From Herbidospora daliensis (GTDB lineage Bacteria > Actinomycetota > Actinomycetes > Streptosporangiales > Streptosporangiaceae): a stretch of DNA of 64,000 nt. The DNA lies in assembly GCF_001570585.1 (NCBI RefSeq), contig NZ_BBXF01000002.1, positions 186,001-250,000 of the forward strand, in the 5' to 3' direction. Positions 9,501 to 16,923 of this stretch are shown here, one piece after another. The notes below the pieces were generated by a model. The model did not search any database. It saw nothing but the letters and a program-made list of their open reading frames with translations, and was not told where the DNA came from. Position 1 is the first letter of the stretch, and each line of letters begins with the position of its first letter. The position numbers were made by a program, and so were the translations under genes.

Positions 9501-12381
9501 TGTACGAGAGCGTCGACCCCGGCGTCGCCGCCGACTGGTTGGCCGTCTTGGTGATGACGAGCGGCCCCGCCCCGACGTTGATCGTCGCCGACCTGGTGTC
9601 GCTCTGCCCGTTGGCGTCGGTGACCTTCACCGCGAAGGCGTAGGCGCCCTGCGTGGTCGGGGTGCCCGAGATCAGGCCGGTCGTGGTGTTCAGCGTCAGC
9701 CCCGGCGGCAGCGCCCCCGACGCGAGCGAGTAGGTGTAGGGCGCGGTGCCGCCCGACACCGACAGCGGCAGGTTGTAGGCCACCGCCACCTGCGCGGCCG
9801 GCGGCGCGGGAATGGTCAGCACGGGGGCCGCCGCGATCGTCACGGTCGCCGCCCGGGTGTCGCTCTGCCCGCTCGCGTCGACGATCCGGACGGTGAAGTT
9901 GTAGGTGCCGGCCGTCGTCGGGGTGCCCGACAACAAGCCGGTCGACGGGTTGAGCGTCACCCCCGGCGGCAGCGACCCGGCGCTGATCGACCAGGTGGTC
10001 GGCGCGGTGCCGCCCGTCATCGTCAGCGGCACGTTGTAGGCCACGTTCACCTGCCCGCCCGGTGGCGGCCCGAAGGTGAGCTGCGGGTTGGCGTTCGGCG
10101 TCACGGTCGCCGACGGCGTCGACGGCAGGCCGGGCCCGGCGGCGTTCACCGCCGTCACCGTGAAGGTGTACGCCGCCCCCGCCGTCAGCCCGGTGACGGT
10201 CTGCGTCGTCGCCGTGGACGAGTAGGAGATCGGCGTCTGCGCCACCCCGTTGAGATAGGGCGTCACGACGTAGCCGGTGATCGCGCTGCCGCCGTTCGAG
10301 GCCGGCGGCGACCAGGTCAGCGTGGCCGACAGGTCGCCGGCCGTCGCCGCGGTGATCGTCGGCCGCCCCGGCACGGTGTAGGGCACCACCGCGTTCGACT
10401 GCGGGCTGGCCGTGCCGGTCCCGATGGCGTTCACCGCCGCGACGGTGAAGGTGTAGGAGGCCCCGGCCGTCAGCCCGGTCAGCGTCTGGGTCGTCGCGGT
10501 CGAGGGGTAGGACACCGGCGTCTGCGCGACGCCGTTCAGGTAGGGCGTGACGACGTAGCCTGTGATCGGGCTGCCGTTCGCGGCCGGAGCCGTCCAGGTC
10601 ACGGTGGCGCTGGTCGCGCCCGCCGTCGCGGTCGGCGCGGCGGCCGTGCCCGGGGCCGAGGTGTAGGTGTAGGCGGCCGATCCGGCCACGCCCTGGGTCA
10701 CCACCGTCACGGTCACGGCGGCGGCGGAGGAGCGCGCGGGCATCGGCGAGATCGTCAGCGTGCCGTTGGCGTTCGCGGTGAAGCAGTTCGTGGTGATCGC
10801 GCTGGAGCACGGCAGCAGCACGACCGGCGTGCCCGCCTGCTGTTCGGCCGTGGTGCCGATCTCGATGGCGGTCGCGCCGGTCAGGTTCGAGCCGCTGACG
10901 ATCACGCTCCCGCCGCCCGCGATGGTGCCGCTGGTCGACGACAACGTGATGCCTGATGGCGCCGCCGGGATGGTGCCCGCCGTGGTGGTCGTCGCGATGC
11001 CCGGGTTGCCGTCGTTGGAGGAGACCGTCACCGTCGACCCGTTCTGCACGGTCGACGGTGTCACCGAACTCCCGGTGACGATGCCGACGACGGTGATCGT
11101 CGGCAGGTTGGTGCCGGTGGCGAAGGGGGTGTTGGAGTTCGTACAGGTGATCTTCTGCCCTGATGGGGCCCCGCAGACCCAGCCGGTGCCGAACGCGCCC
11201 ACCGGCACCACCCCGGCGGGCAGCGTCTCGGTCACCGAGATCGGCTGCGTCTCGTTCGCGCCCGACGTCGACACGACCGGCCTGACCGTGTACGTCACCG
11301 GGTCGCCCGGCTTCGGCGACGAGCCGTTGTAGCTCGTCTGCGTCACGGTCAGGTCGGGCACCGGGTTGAGGCTGTTGACCACGACGTTGTCGATCTCGTG
11401 GAAGTCGGTGACGCCGCCGGTCGAGGCGACCCAGCCGAACGCGAGCTGCCGGGGGATGCCGGCCGCCGTCGTCCACGTGGACGACGGGTAGAGGCCCGAC
11501 GACACGGAGGGCAGCGGGCCCGTCAGCGTGCGGGGGGCGCCGCCGACCGGGGTGAACTGGACCGCGTAGCTGTTCGCCGGGACCGCGAGCCCGGCGGCGG
11601 TGCTCAGCGTGCTCCCCGTCGGGTTGATGCCGATCGCGACCGGGACCACCGAGGCCGCCCGCGTGGTGCCGCGCAGCCGCAGGGCCGGCGAGCTCGTCGT
11701 GGTGGCCGTGCTGTTGATCGCGCAGTAGCCGGCGGTGCCCGCGCCCGGCCCGCGCACCACGACCTGGCCCGGGACGAGCCCGGAGGTCGAGATGTACGCC
11801 GGGTTCGTGCAGCCGCTGCCCTGGTAGGAGGAGTTGCTGAAGTTGCCGTAGGCGTCGAACCCGAAGCCCAGATAGGCGTTGGCGAGCCCGGCCCCGGACG
11901 AGAACGGCGAGTACCCCAGCGAGCCGCCGGGCCGTCCGATGTTGGCGGGCGGCACCGGGCTGGCCGGGTCGACGGCCGCGGCGACGAACGCCACGCCGTC
12001 GGCCCCGCCGCCGCCGTACTGGTACATGTTGAACGTCACGTCGAGGCCCTGCGAGGTCGGCACCGCGGTCGCGCCGAAGATGCCGCCCTGCTGGGTGGTG
12101 ACCGCGCTGGTCAGCCGCAGCACCCCCGACCCGTTCAGGTCGGTCGAGGTGAGGCAGCTCTTCAGCCCGGTCCCGACCAGGTTCCCGGCGGCCGACAGGC
12201 AGGCGGCGTTGGTCCCGGTCGAGCCGGCCGGCAGCGCCGGGATCGTCACCGGGTAGGCGGGGTCGATCGTGTTGTTCTTGAACGTCTGCACGAAGAGCGT
12301 CGACCCGGCGGCGTGCGACACCGACGCGGGGACGTGCACGGCCGAGGCGACGAGGGCGACGGCGAGGAACCGCTTAAACAC
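3505..12381 (-). CDS. Giant secreted lectin / FnIII / Ig / DUF11-repeat surface protein
   Basis: A protein of 2958 residues. After a signal peptide (about 1-26) come: a bacterial L-type lectin-like domain (about 27-335; motifs GADGVAFV, GGSLGYS, YLGFGFDAYGN and LAFGWVASTGG); a DUF11-like unit near 340; an IPT/TIG-like unit near 475; two FnIII domains (about 575 and 670, each with ITGYVVTPYLNGVAQTP); two putative Ig domains (about 764 and 853, SLPPGVTLNPSTGLLSGTP type); 15 tandem DUF11-type repeats (about 939-2825); and a C-terminal WxL-like domain (about 2830-2958). It has no LPxTG motif or membrane anchor, so the last domain is the likely wall attachment. Start: the GTG at 12381 has GGGGAG eight bases upstream and overlaps the preceding stop (GTGTTTAA), suggesting coupled translation; an in-frame start at 12405 is weaker. 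A role as adhesin or matrix protein is inferred. Confidence 0.88.
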   Translation of the reverse strand: MFKRFLAVALVASAVHVPASVSHAAGSTLFVQTFKNNTIDPAYPVTIPALPAGSTGTNAACLSAAGNLVGTGLKSCLTSTDLNGSGVLRLTSAVTTQQGGIFGATAVPTSQGLDVTFNMYQYGGGGADGVAFVAAAVDPASPVPPANIGRPGGSLGYSPFSSGAGLANAYLGFGFDAYGNFSNSSYQGSGCTNPAYISTSGLVPGQVVVRGPGAGTAGYCAINSTATTTSSPALRLRGTTRAASVVPVAIGINPTGSTLSTAAGLAVPANSYAVQFTPVGGAPRTLTGPLPSVSSGLYPSSTWTTAAGIPRQLAFGWVASTGGVTDFHEIDNVVVNSLNPVPDLTVTQTSYNGSSPKPGDPVTYTVRPVVSTSGANETQPISVTETLPAGVVPVGAFGTGWVCGAPSGQKITCTNSNTPFATGTNLPTITVVGIVTGSSVTPSTVQNGSTVTVSSNDGNPGIATTTTAGTIPAAPSGITLSSTSGTIAGGGSVIVSGSNLTGATAIEIGTTAEQQAGTPVVLLPCSSAITTNCFTANANGTLTISPMPARSSAAAVTVTVVTQGVAGSAAYTYTSAPGTAAAPTATAGATSATVTWTAPAANGSPITGYVVTPYLNGVAQTPVSYPSTATTQTLTGLTAGASYTFTVAAVNAIGTGTASPQSNAVVPYTVPGRPTITAATAGDLSATLTWSPPASNGGSAITGYVVTPYLNGVAQTPISYSSTATTQTVTGLTAGAAYTFTVTAVNAAGPGLPSTPSATVTPNANPQLTFGPPPGGQVNVAYNVPLTMTGGTAPTTWSISAGSLPPGVTLNPSTGLLSGTPTTAGTYNFTVRIVDASGQSDTRAATVTIAAAPVLTIPAPPAAQVAVAYNLPLSVSGGTAPYTYSLASGALPPGLTLNTTTGLISGTPTTQGAYAFAVKVTDANGQSDTRSATINVGAGPLVITKTANQSAATPGSTLSYTITVANTGPSAFTGVTLSDPLADVLDDATYNGDLAASLGSASLTGQTVNWTGNLPAGATATITYSVTVRTGGNGILTDTVVSPTSGTNCPASSSDSRCRSTVTLQALTIGKTADTANPTPGATVTYTVTVTNTGKTAYSPATFSDALAGVLDDATYNNDATATSGTVTYGAPTLSWSGNLSAGASATITYSVTVRDPDPGDRALTNTVTSASPGNNCPCTVSVTTLVPRLTITTATDVSSTTPTGVVRYTVTATNTGQTTYPAANFTLALAGDATYANDATATSGNLTLNPNGTITWTGPLAPGQSVTATASVTVNNPASGTLTSNVTSTTAGLNCVSCTTSVPILQPRLTLTKTAGSPTTTPGGTVTYTITATNTGQTPYQGATFTDSLTGVLTDAVYNGDASATSGTVAYNAPVLSWTGDLAVGASVTVTYTVTVKNPDPGDRLMYNAVVSPTLGSTCPQGSSNPNCTTVVNVLVPGLTITRQADRSSAAQGDVINYTITAQNTGQTPYTGASLTDQLAQLLDDAVYNGDAVASTGTVAYTAPNLTWTGNLAVGATATITYSATVRNPDPGDGLITGTVVSTVAGSTCATGCSSTVRLSRLALSQGFTETSTTPGSVIHLSATFANTGQTPYTGLTVSASSADVIDDATPNGDQVATSGNLVLGPTGINWTGDIPVGGTVTVTGTLTVKNPDTGNKIIRGTLVSDAPGSSCPTGGGDPACTARVDVLIPALTITTTPDTATQEPGGVVHYTTTITNTGQTPYTGVTVTDDLSGVLDDAVYNNDAAATSGTAAFATPQLTWTGDLAVGAAAVVTYSVTVRDPDPGDKQLINAVTSAAPGSTCVSACVSRVVVLTPALTMATSADRQTAVPGDTVTFTTTITNSGQTPYTGTTALTDLSGLLDDAAYGGDAVATSGSVAYTAPNLTWTGDLAVGASTTITFTAVVNNPDLGDKRLTAVTTSAAKGTNCPAGSADTPCAVTVVVTDATDLTFTKTADPASVVRGGVVTYTITVANSAATTYVGAAFTDPLAGVLDDASYNGDLAATSGSAAFTAPNVTWSGNVPAGGTVTVSYSVTVDPAGGSGDDLLTGTLVSPSPGGNCPAGGTDPRCSATVTVSELSITASSSAGSVKPGQTVELTAVFTNTGQTPYYGIRVAIPVGDLVDDATPTGETTLTSGTLSVEGLDLVWTGDIPVGGSVTVASPFTANAPPTGNRRIATRLVSAAPGSTCPVGGTDPACAVDIPVLVPQLTIAKTADRATVEPGDVVAYTITIANTGETPYTGISVTDPLAGVLDDAVYGGDAAATAGSVVFADSTLTWTGSLAVGASATVTYTMTVRSPDPGDKIMANTVTSDAEGLSCGACTSNVQVLTPALTIVKTASPASTAPGGTVTYTVTVTNSGQTSYPVATFTDALAGVLDDAVYNGDGSATRGTVGFSAGDIGWTGALTPGQSATVTYSVTVRNPDPGDRMLSSRITSPTVGSNCGADPRCETDVPVAVFTVVTATDRTVAMPGDVVRYTATATNTGRTTFSPADFTLSLAGALANAQYNNDATVSSGTLTFNLDGSVTWNGTLAPGESVTATASITVIDPGGDGGTLTSELTSTTPGLDCQVCTTEVTVLIPELTLTTVADRQTATPGDVVTYTITAANTGEAPYQGATWSTSLVGLLGDAVYDGDAIATSGTVAYAEPQLSWTGDLAVGAVAVVTFSVRIKDPDPGDGRLVQEVVSPTRGATCPGGPSCSTTVRVLTPQLTITKHADVASIVAGGIVHYTVTVANTGQTPYAGATFTDPIGTAIYGGDAWASSGSVSPIDDELIWTGDLAEGASATVTYSVRIDPAAGDGTLTTTITSPTRGSNCAVGSADQRCSTSIAVIAQSIAVADLTRSFTLTGPPDTTQRGDDIVTMNVITNSPTGYTVTVRSSAPALTSPVTGASIPISALKVRSPETAGFEPLSTTTPIVVHQQPGPSAQIGDSLSNDYEVDIPFVPSGNYSVTLDYIASTS
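3900..9565 (-). repeat. Tandem array of 15 DUF11-type repeats (about 125 codons each)
   Basis: Fifteen diverged in-frame copies within the giant gene. Each begins near a version of LTITKTAD, continues with PGxxVxYTxTxxNTGQTPYTG, has DDAVYNGDAxATSG and LxWTGDLAVGAxxTVTY in the middle, and ends in a short loop with a cysteine pair. Copies 3, 6, 10 and 13 are more divergent variants placed among the standard ones. Third-position differences are frequent, so the array is old rather than a recent expansion. Confidence 0.85.
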
Positions 12382-13288
12382 GGCTGCCACTCCCCGCCAG
12401 CTCACGCGCGGCCGACTCGACCCGGCGCCGGTACCGGTGCCGGACGACCACCCAGACCAGCGCGCCGCCCATCACGAGGGCGAGCAGGACGACCAGCAGG
12501 TGCAGCGGGAAGACGACCACCTGCACCGTCCGGCTGTTGCCGCCGGGGACCGCCACGGTCACGTCGCAGAAGCAGACGAGCGGGGCGTCCCAGGAGGCCG
12601 CGACCTCTCGGGTGGCCCCGCGCACGACGGTGAAGTCGGGGAGCAGCAGCTCCGACCCGCCGGCCAGCACCTTGAGGCGGCCGGGCCCCCGGAAGTCCCG
12701 GTGCACGGTGCCGGTGCTGCGGATCCGCGCGGTGATCGGCACCGGCCCGCCGAGCACGAACCCGGGCGCCCGCAGGTCGGCGATCTCCGCCGACCGGTCG
12801 ATCGCGCCGGGCACGGTGACGAACACCGGCGCGGCGATGCCCCGGTTGATGCGGATGTTCGCGTTGGTCTTGGCCGCCGGGACCTTGAAGATCACCGCGA
12901 ACTGGTGGTCGCCGGGTTCCGGGGTCTCCGGCACGGTCACGCGCAGCGTCACCGGCCGGGTCTCCCCCGGCGGCACCGTCAGCTGGACCGGTTCGACCGA
13001 GGCCCAGTCCGCCGCCGCGTAGGGGGCGCCGGGCTGGAAGCGCATCGCCCCCGACTCACCGGCGACGAAGTCGGACTTCTCGACGGTGACCTGGAACGCC
13101 TCCCGGCCCTTGTTGCTCACCTCGAACCGGTGCTCGGAGGTGCCCGATGGAACGACCAGCCGGGTCGGCGTGACCTGCATCGAGAAGGCGGGCTCCGGTT
13201 CGGCCGCCCGAACCGGTGTGCCTTGGGTCAAGAAAAGACACAACACGACGAGGAATCCCGCCGTGCCGCCCCGAAACGAATTGACCAT
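12374..13288 (-). CDS. WxLIP/DUF916-like membrane-anchored surface protein
   Basis: A 304-residue protein. It has a signal peptide (about 1-28, ending PVRAAEP) and a first beta-sandwich (FSMQVTPTRLVVPSGTSEHRFEVSN) with a second half rich in PPGETRPVTLRVTVPETPEPGDHQFAVIF, then a second domain (ITARIRSTGTVHRDFRGPGRLKV). A transmembrane helix near 248-272 is followed by a basic cytoplasmic tail. This order of DUF916-like domain, second domain, helix and short tail is that of the WxL-interacting proteins (WxLIP) of Firmicutes. The ATG at 13288 has GGGGGG eight bases upstream. The gene heads the operon, overlaps the giant gene by eight bases, and probably tethers the WxL-like proteins to the membrane or peptidoglycan. 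The family call rests on architecture and motif resemblance, not a profile search. Confidence 0.72.
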   Translation of the reverse strand: MVNSFRGGTAGFLVVLCLFLTQGTPVRAAEPEPAFSMQVTPTRLVVPSGTSEHRFEVSNKGREAFQVTVEKSDFVAGESGAMRFQPGAPYAAADWASVEPVQLTVPPGETRPVTLRVTVPETPEPGDHQFAVIFKVPAAKTNANIRINRGIAAPVFVTVPGAIDRSAEIADLRAPGFVLGGPVPITARIRSTGTVHRDFRGPGRLKVLAGGSELLLPDFTVVRGATREVAASWDAPLVCFCDVTVAVPGGNSRTVQVVVFPLHLLVVLLALVMGGALVWVVVRHRYRRRVESAARELAGSGSRV

Positions 13289-13484
13289 CCGCAATGCCCC
13301 CCATAGCGATCAATTCGAGAAGGTAGTCAATCGACCGCCAAGAGGACTGCTCAAGATCGTCCGTGGATTCCTAGTCTCCGCCCATGGTTTTGAGCGGGGT
13401 CATATTCCGTAAAGCTTCCCCCGATGCGCCTTACTTCCGCCAATTGGGTATATGGGCCGGAGGGCAGGGATATACGGGGGAGAA

Positions 13485-13994
13485 ATGAGAAAAAGCATCG
13501 CCGCGCTGGCGGGCCTGTTGTTCGCGGCCGTGACACCGGCAGCCGCGCTGGCCGCGCCGGATCCGGGCTCGACGGGGGTCTCGATCCGGGTGCTGCCCCC
13601 AGAGGGCACGGTCGACCCGGAGAAGCCGGAGAAGCCCGTCGACCCGCCCGTGGAGGAACCGGAAAGGGAGGAACCGGACGGGCACCGCGGAAAGCCGATG
13701 ACTCATCATGTCGACGACGGCCACCGGGGCGGCATAGACGGCATTCGCGGCAATGTCGACGGCCTGAATTATGAGCGCGACGCCGATTCGGCAATTCCGC
13801 GCGATTCCGACATCACGGGCGTTTCTCCGGAAAAGCCTGATTCCGGAGTCACCGGCGCGCGTCCCGAGGAGTTGCCGTTCACCGGAATGAACGGCGACGC
13901 CCTCCTGGTGCTCGCGCTCGCCGGCGCGGTGGCGTCGCTGGAGGGCGTCGCCCTGATCGTGCTGACCCGCCGCCGGTTCAGACGCTCACCTTGA
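13485..13994 (+). CDS. Small LPFTG sortase-anchored surface protein
   Basis: A 169-residue protein with signal peptide MRKSIAALAG to about residue 24. A proline- and glutamate-rich stretch (VDPEKPEKPVDPPVEEPE) is followed by a low-complexity polar region. A complete sortase signal closes it: LPFTG at 130-134, a hydrophobic helix, and the tail TRRRFRRSP. Sortase would cleave between T and G and link it to peptidoglycan. No sortase gene is in the window. It is divergent from the WxLIP-like operon across a 196-base gap where I see no convincing promoter, and matches the small LPxTG member of Firmicutes Csc clusters in size and position. The start gives the best signal peptide; a GGGGG lies four bases upstream. 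The end overlaps asnB by 17 bases. Confidence 0.85.
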   Translation: MRKSIAALAGLLFAAVTPAAALAAPDPGSTGVSIRVLPPEGTVDPEKPEKPVDPPVEEPEREEPDGHRGKPMTHHVDDGHRGGIDGIRGNVDGLNYERDADSAIPRDSDITGVSPEKPDSGVTGARPEELPFTGMNGDALLVLALAGAVASLEGVALIVLTRRRFRRSP

Positions 13995-15816
13995 CCTCGT
14001 AGTCCTTCAGCCAGGCGTCGAGCTGGAGCAGCCGCTCCAGCGGGGGCCTGGGAAGCGGCTCGCCGTCGGCCCGGCTCACCATCTTGCGGGCGTCGACGAG
14101 GTCCATGACCTCCTGGCTCGGCAGGTAGTCGCCGGCCAGGAGCTCGCGGGCGGCGTCGCGGAGCGCGACGCCGTACGACGGGTCCTGGGTCGAGGGGTAG
14201 GGCGACTTGACCCGGCGCAGGATCGAGTCGGGCAGGATGTCCGCGCAGGCCGCGCGGAGCAGGCTCTTCTCCCGGCCGTCGAACGTCTTCATCGCCCACG
14301 GCGCGTTGAACACGTAGTTGACCAGACGGTGGTCGCAGAACGGCACCCGGACCTCCAGCCCGACGGCCATGCTCATGCGGTCCTTGCGGTCGAGCAGCAT
14401 CTGCACGAACCGGGTCAGGTTGAAGTAGCTGATCTCGCGCATGCGCGCCTGCAGCCCGGTCTCGCCGGGGAGACGCGGCACCTCGGCCATCGAGTCGTGG
14501 TAGCTGTCGGCCTGGTAGCCGGGGATGTCGAGCAGCCGCAGCAGGTCCTGGTCGAGCAGGCCGAGATCCATGTGGCCCACGATGTCGCCGACGGCCAGCC
14601 ACGGGAAGGTGTCGGCGTTGACGGCCACCGGGTCGTGGAACCACTGGTAGCCGCCGAACACCTCGTCGGCCGACTCGCCCGACAGGGCCACCGTCGAGTG
14701 GCTGCGGATCGCGCGGAACAGCAGGTAGAGCGAGGTGTCCATGTCGCCCATGCCGACCGGCAGGTCGCGGGCGCGAAGCACCGCCGCCCTGACGGCCGGG
14801 TCGATCAGGTCGGCCGAGTCGAGCACGATGTCGGTGTGGTCGGAGCCGACGTGCCTGACCAGGTCGTGGGCGTAGGGGCCGTCGGGCGTCGCGCGGGCGG
14901 CGTCGGGCTTGAAGTTCTCGGTGTAGCCGAGGAAGTCGACGGAGAACGAGCGCACCTTGCCCAGGCCCTGGGCCTTGAGGTCGTGCGCGGCCAGCGCGGT
15001 CACGGCGCTGGAGTCGAGCCCGCCCGACAGCAGGGTGCACAGCGGCACGTCGCTGATCAGCTGGCGGGCGACGATGTCGTCGAGCAGGCCCCGCACGTTC
15101 AGCACCGTCTCCGCCACGTCGTCGGTGTGCTCGTAGGCGGTCAGCTGCCAGTAGCGCCGCTTGGTGATCCCCTCGCGCCGGATCCTGACGATCTGGCCGG
15201 GACGGACCTCGTACATGCCCTTGAAGATCGCCATCTCGGGCGTCTTCACGAACGCGAGCATCTCGCGCAGCCCGTCGGCGTCGACGACCCGCTCGGCCAT
15301 CGGGTTGGCCAGGATCGCCTTCGGCTCCGAGCCGAACAGCACCCCGTCGTGCGTCGGGTAGTAGTAGAGCGGCTTGATGCCCATCCGGTCGCGGACCAGG
15401 ATCAGCTGCTCCTTGCGGGTGTCCCAGACGGCGAAAGCGAACATGCCGTTCAGGTGCTCGGCGAGGTCCTCGCCCCACTCCAGGTAGGCGTGCAGGAGGA
15501 CTTCGGTGTCGCTGTACGTCCGGAAGGCGTGCCCCCGCGACACCAGTTCGTCGCGGAGCTCCTGGAAGTTGTAGACCTCACCGCTGTAGGTGAGCACCGC
15601 CAGCTCGCGCCCGTCGGCCTCGGCGATCATCGGCTGCCGTCCTCCGGCGAGGTCGATGATGGCGAGGCGGCGATGCCCGATCGCCGCATGCGGAGAGAGC
15701 CACAATCCTTCGTCGTCGGGCCCCCGGCAGCTCATCGTGTCGGTCATGGCCTGCGCGATGTCCCTGGCCCCCGTCAGGTCGCGCTCGTAGTCCACCCAGC
15801 CGGTGATTCCACACAT
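13978..15816 (-). CDS. asnB: Asparagine synthase (glutamine-hydrolysing)
   Basis: A 612-residue protein of normal family length. The start at 15816 places the nucleophilic cysteine at residue 2 (MCGITGW), as class II glutamine amidotransferases require; an in-frame start 51 codons upstream would bury it. The N-terminal half has RRLAIIDLAGGRQPM and the glutamine-site motifs; the C-terminal half has the ATP-binding loop SGGLDSSAV and the SGESADEVFGGYQWF segment typical of AsnB. It transfers ammonia from glutamine to aspartate using ATP. Some homologues amidate cell-wall or antibiotic precursors, but nothing nearby suggests that here. An AT-rich stretch (15885-15896) upstream may contain its promoter. 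Confidence 0.92.
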   Translation of the reverse strand: MCGITGWVDYERDLTGARDIAQAMTDTMSCRGPDDEGLWLSPHAAIGHRRLAIIDLAGGRQPMIAEADGRELAVLTYSGEVYNFQELRDELVSRGHAFRTYSDTEVLLHAYLEWGEDLAEHLNGMFAFAVWDTRKEQLILVRDRMGIKPLYYYPTHDGVLFGSEPKAILANPMAERVVDADGLREMLAFVKTPEMAIFKGMYEVRPGQIVRIRREGITKRRYWQLTAYEHTDDVAETVLNVRGLLDDIVARQLISDVPLCTLLSGGLDSSAVTALAAHDLKAQGLGKVRSFSVDFLGYTENFKPDAARATPDGPYAHDLVRHVGSDHTDIVLDSADLIDPAVRAAVLRARDLPVGMGDMDTSLYLLFRAIRSHSTVALSGESADEVFGGYQWFHDPVAVNADTFPWLAVGDIVGHMDLGLLDQDLLRLLDIPGYQADSYHDSMAEVPRLPGETGLQARMREISYFNLTRFVQMLLDRKDRMSMAVGLEVRVPFCDHRLVNYVFNAPWAMKTFDGREKSLLRAACADILPDSILRRVKSPYPSTQDPSYGVALRDAARELLAGDYLPSQEVMDLVDARKMVSRADGEPLPRPPLERLLQLDAWLKDYEVKVSV

Positions 15817-15971
15817 GCTCCCGATCCCCCAATCGCTCGCACACCTGTGCCAACCCGCACCCGGGGGCTCGATATGCCCGGATAAAAGTTTTTTGGCGAC
15901 CCGATGTCGAAACCACGGCAACCCGGACGACGCGTTGACGGAAGACCAAGAATCCGAAGGAGACACCAAAG

Positions 15972-16559
15972 ATGGGCAAGGTCATCACCGGCGGCACGAT
16001 GTCCCTCGACGGCTTCATCGCCGGACCCGGCGAGAGCGGCTTCGACCTGCTGTTCCAGTGGTACGGAAACGGCGACGTCGAGATCCCCGGCGCGAGCCCG
16101 AACGTGCCGCCGCTGCGGCTGTCGCAGGTCAGCGCCGACCTGCTGAAGGACGACTGGGGCAACGCCGGCGCGCTGGTCGTCGGCCGCCACCTCTACGACA
16201 TGACCGACGCGTGGGGCGGCATCCACCCGATGGGCGTCCCGGTGGTCGTGCTGACGCACCGCGTGCCGGAGGAGCGGCCGAACTTCGTCTTCGTCGACCA
16301 GGGCATCGAGGCGGCCGTCGCGACGGCGAAGGAGATCGCCGGCGACAAGGACGTCGTGGTCAACGGCGGCCAGATGGCCCGCCAGGCGCTGGAGGCCGGC
16401 CTGATCGACGAGGTCGGCGTGGAGCTCGTCCCGGTGCTGCTCGGCGGCGGCACCCCGCTGTTCGCCGACCTCGGCATCGCGCCGGTCCAGTTCGACGGAC
16501 CGGTCAAAGTGGTCCAGGGCGTCGGCGTCACCCACCTGCGCTACCGCGTCCGGCGTTAG
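15972..16559 (+). CDS. Dihydrofolate reductase-family (RibD C-terminal-like) protein
   Basis: A 195-residue protein resembling the RibD C-terminal reductase fold. MSLDGFIAGP near the N-terminus, GALVVGRHLYDM in the middle and LGGGTPLF towards the end are the family signatures. Such proteins are annotated as dihydrofolate reductases, but most have unproven substrates; NADPH-dependent reduction is the likely chemistry. AAGGAGA lies nine bases before the ATG. It is divergent from asnB and is followed 10 bases later by the blaI-type gene, so it may be co-transcribed with it. Confidence 0.85.
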   Translation: MGKVITGGTMSLDGFIAGPGESGFDLLFQWYGNGDVEIPGASPNVPPLRLSQVSADLLKDDWGNAGALVVGRHLYDMTDAWGGIHPMGVPVVVLTHRVPEERPNFVFVDQGIEAAVATAKEIAGDKDVVVNGGQMARQALEAGLIDEVGVELVPVLLGGGTPLFADLGIAPVQFDGPVKVVQGVGVTHLRYRVRR

Positions 16560-16569
16560 CCTGGAGGGC

Positions 16570-16923
16570 ATGGCACGGCTGGGCACTCTCGAGCGCTCGA
16601 TCATGGACGCCCTGTGGGACCACCCCGACGGGGTCTTCGCCCACGACCTGGCGGCGAAGTTGCCGTCGCGACCGGCCACCACCACGGTCCTGACCGTGCT
16701 GGTGCGGCTGACCCACAAGGGCCTGGTCTCCCGCGAGCGGGTCGGCCGGGCCCACCTCTACCGGGCCGCCGTCGAGAAGGACGCCGTCGTCGCCGAGGCG
16801 ATGCGGGCCGCGCTCGACGAGGCGGGCGACCTCGAAGGGGCCGTGCAGCGGTTCGTCGGCACGGTCTCCCCCGAGGTCGCCGCCGCCCTGCGCGAGGCCC
16901 TCGACGCGAGAGACTCCCGATGA
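16570..16923 (+). CDS. BlaI/MecI/CopY-family transcriptional repressor
   Basis: A 117-residue winged-helix protein. LERSIMDALWDHPDG is the family N-terminus, RPATTTVLTVLVRLTHKGLVSRERVGRAHLY covers the recognition helix and wing, and the C-terminal dimerisation part ends EALDARDSR. Family members repress their own operon and are inactivated by cleavage by a partner M56 metalloprotease receptor. The next gene encodes such a protease and overlaps by four bases (ATGA), so the two form a regulatory pair. No beta-lactamase or PBP gene is beside it; the target regulon is unknown. Confidence 0.9.
   Translation: MARLGTLERSIMDALWDHPDGVFAHDLAAKLPSRPATTTVLTVLVRLTHKGLVSRERVGRAHLYRAAVEKDAVVAEAMRAALDEAGDLEGAVQRFVGTVSPEVAAALREALDARDSR

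Noticed and set aside
7249-10956. A 1235-codon open frame on the plus strand opposite the giant gene
   Set aside because: Composition (Arg, Gly, Ala, Asp low-complexity) and lack of any domain mark it as an antisense shadow of the repeat array.
14329-15885. A 518-codon plus-strand frame opposite asnB
   Set aside because: AsnB is unmistakable on the other strand; the frame has no signature and no ribosome site.
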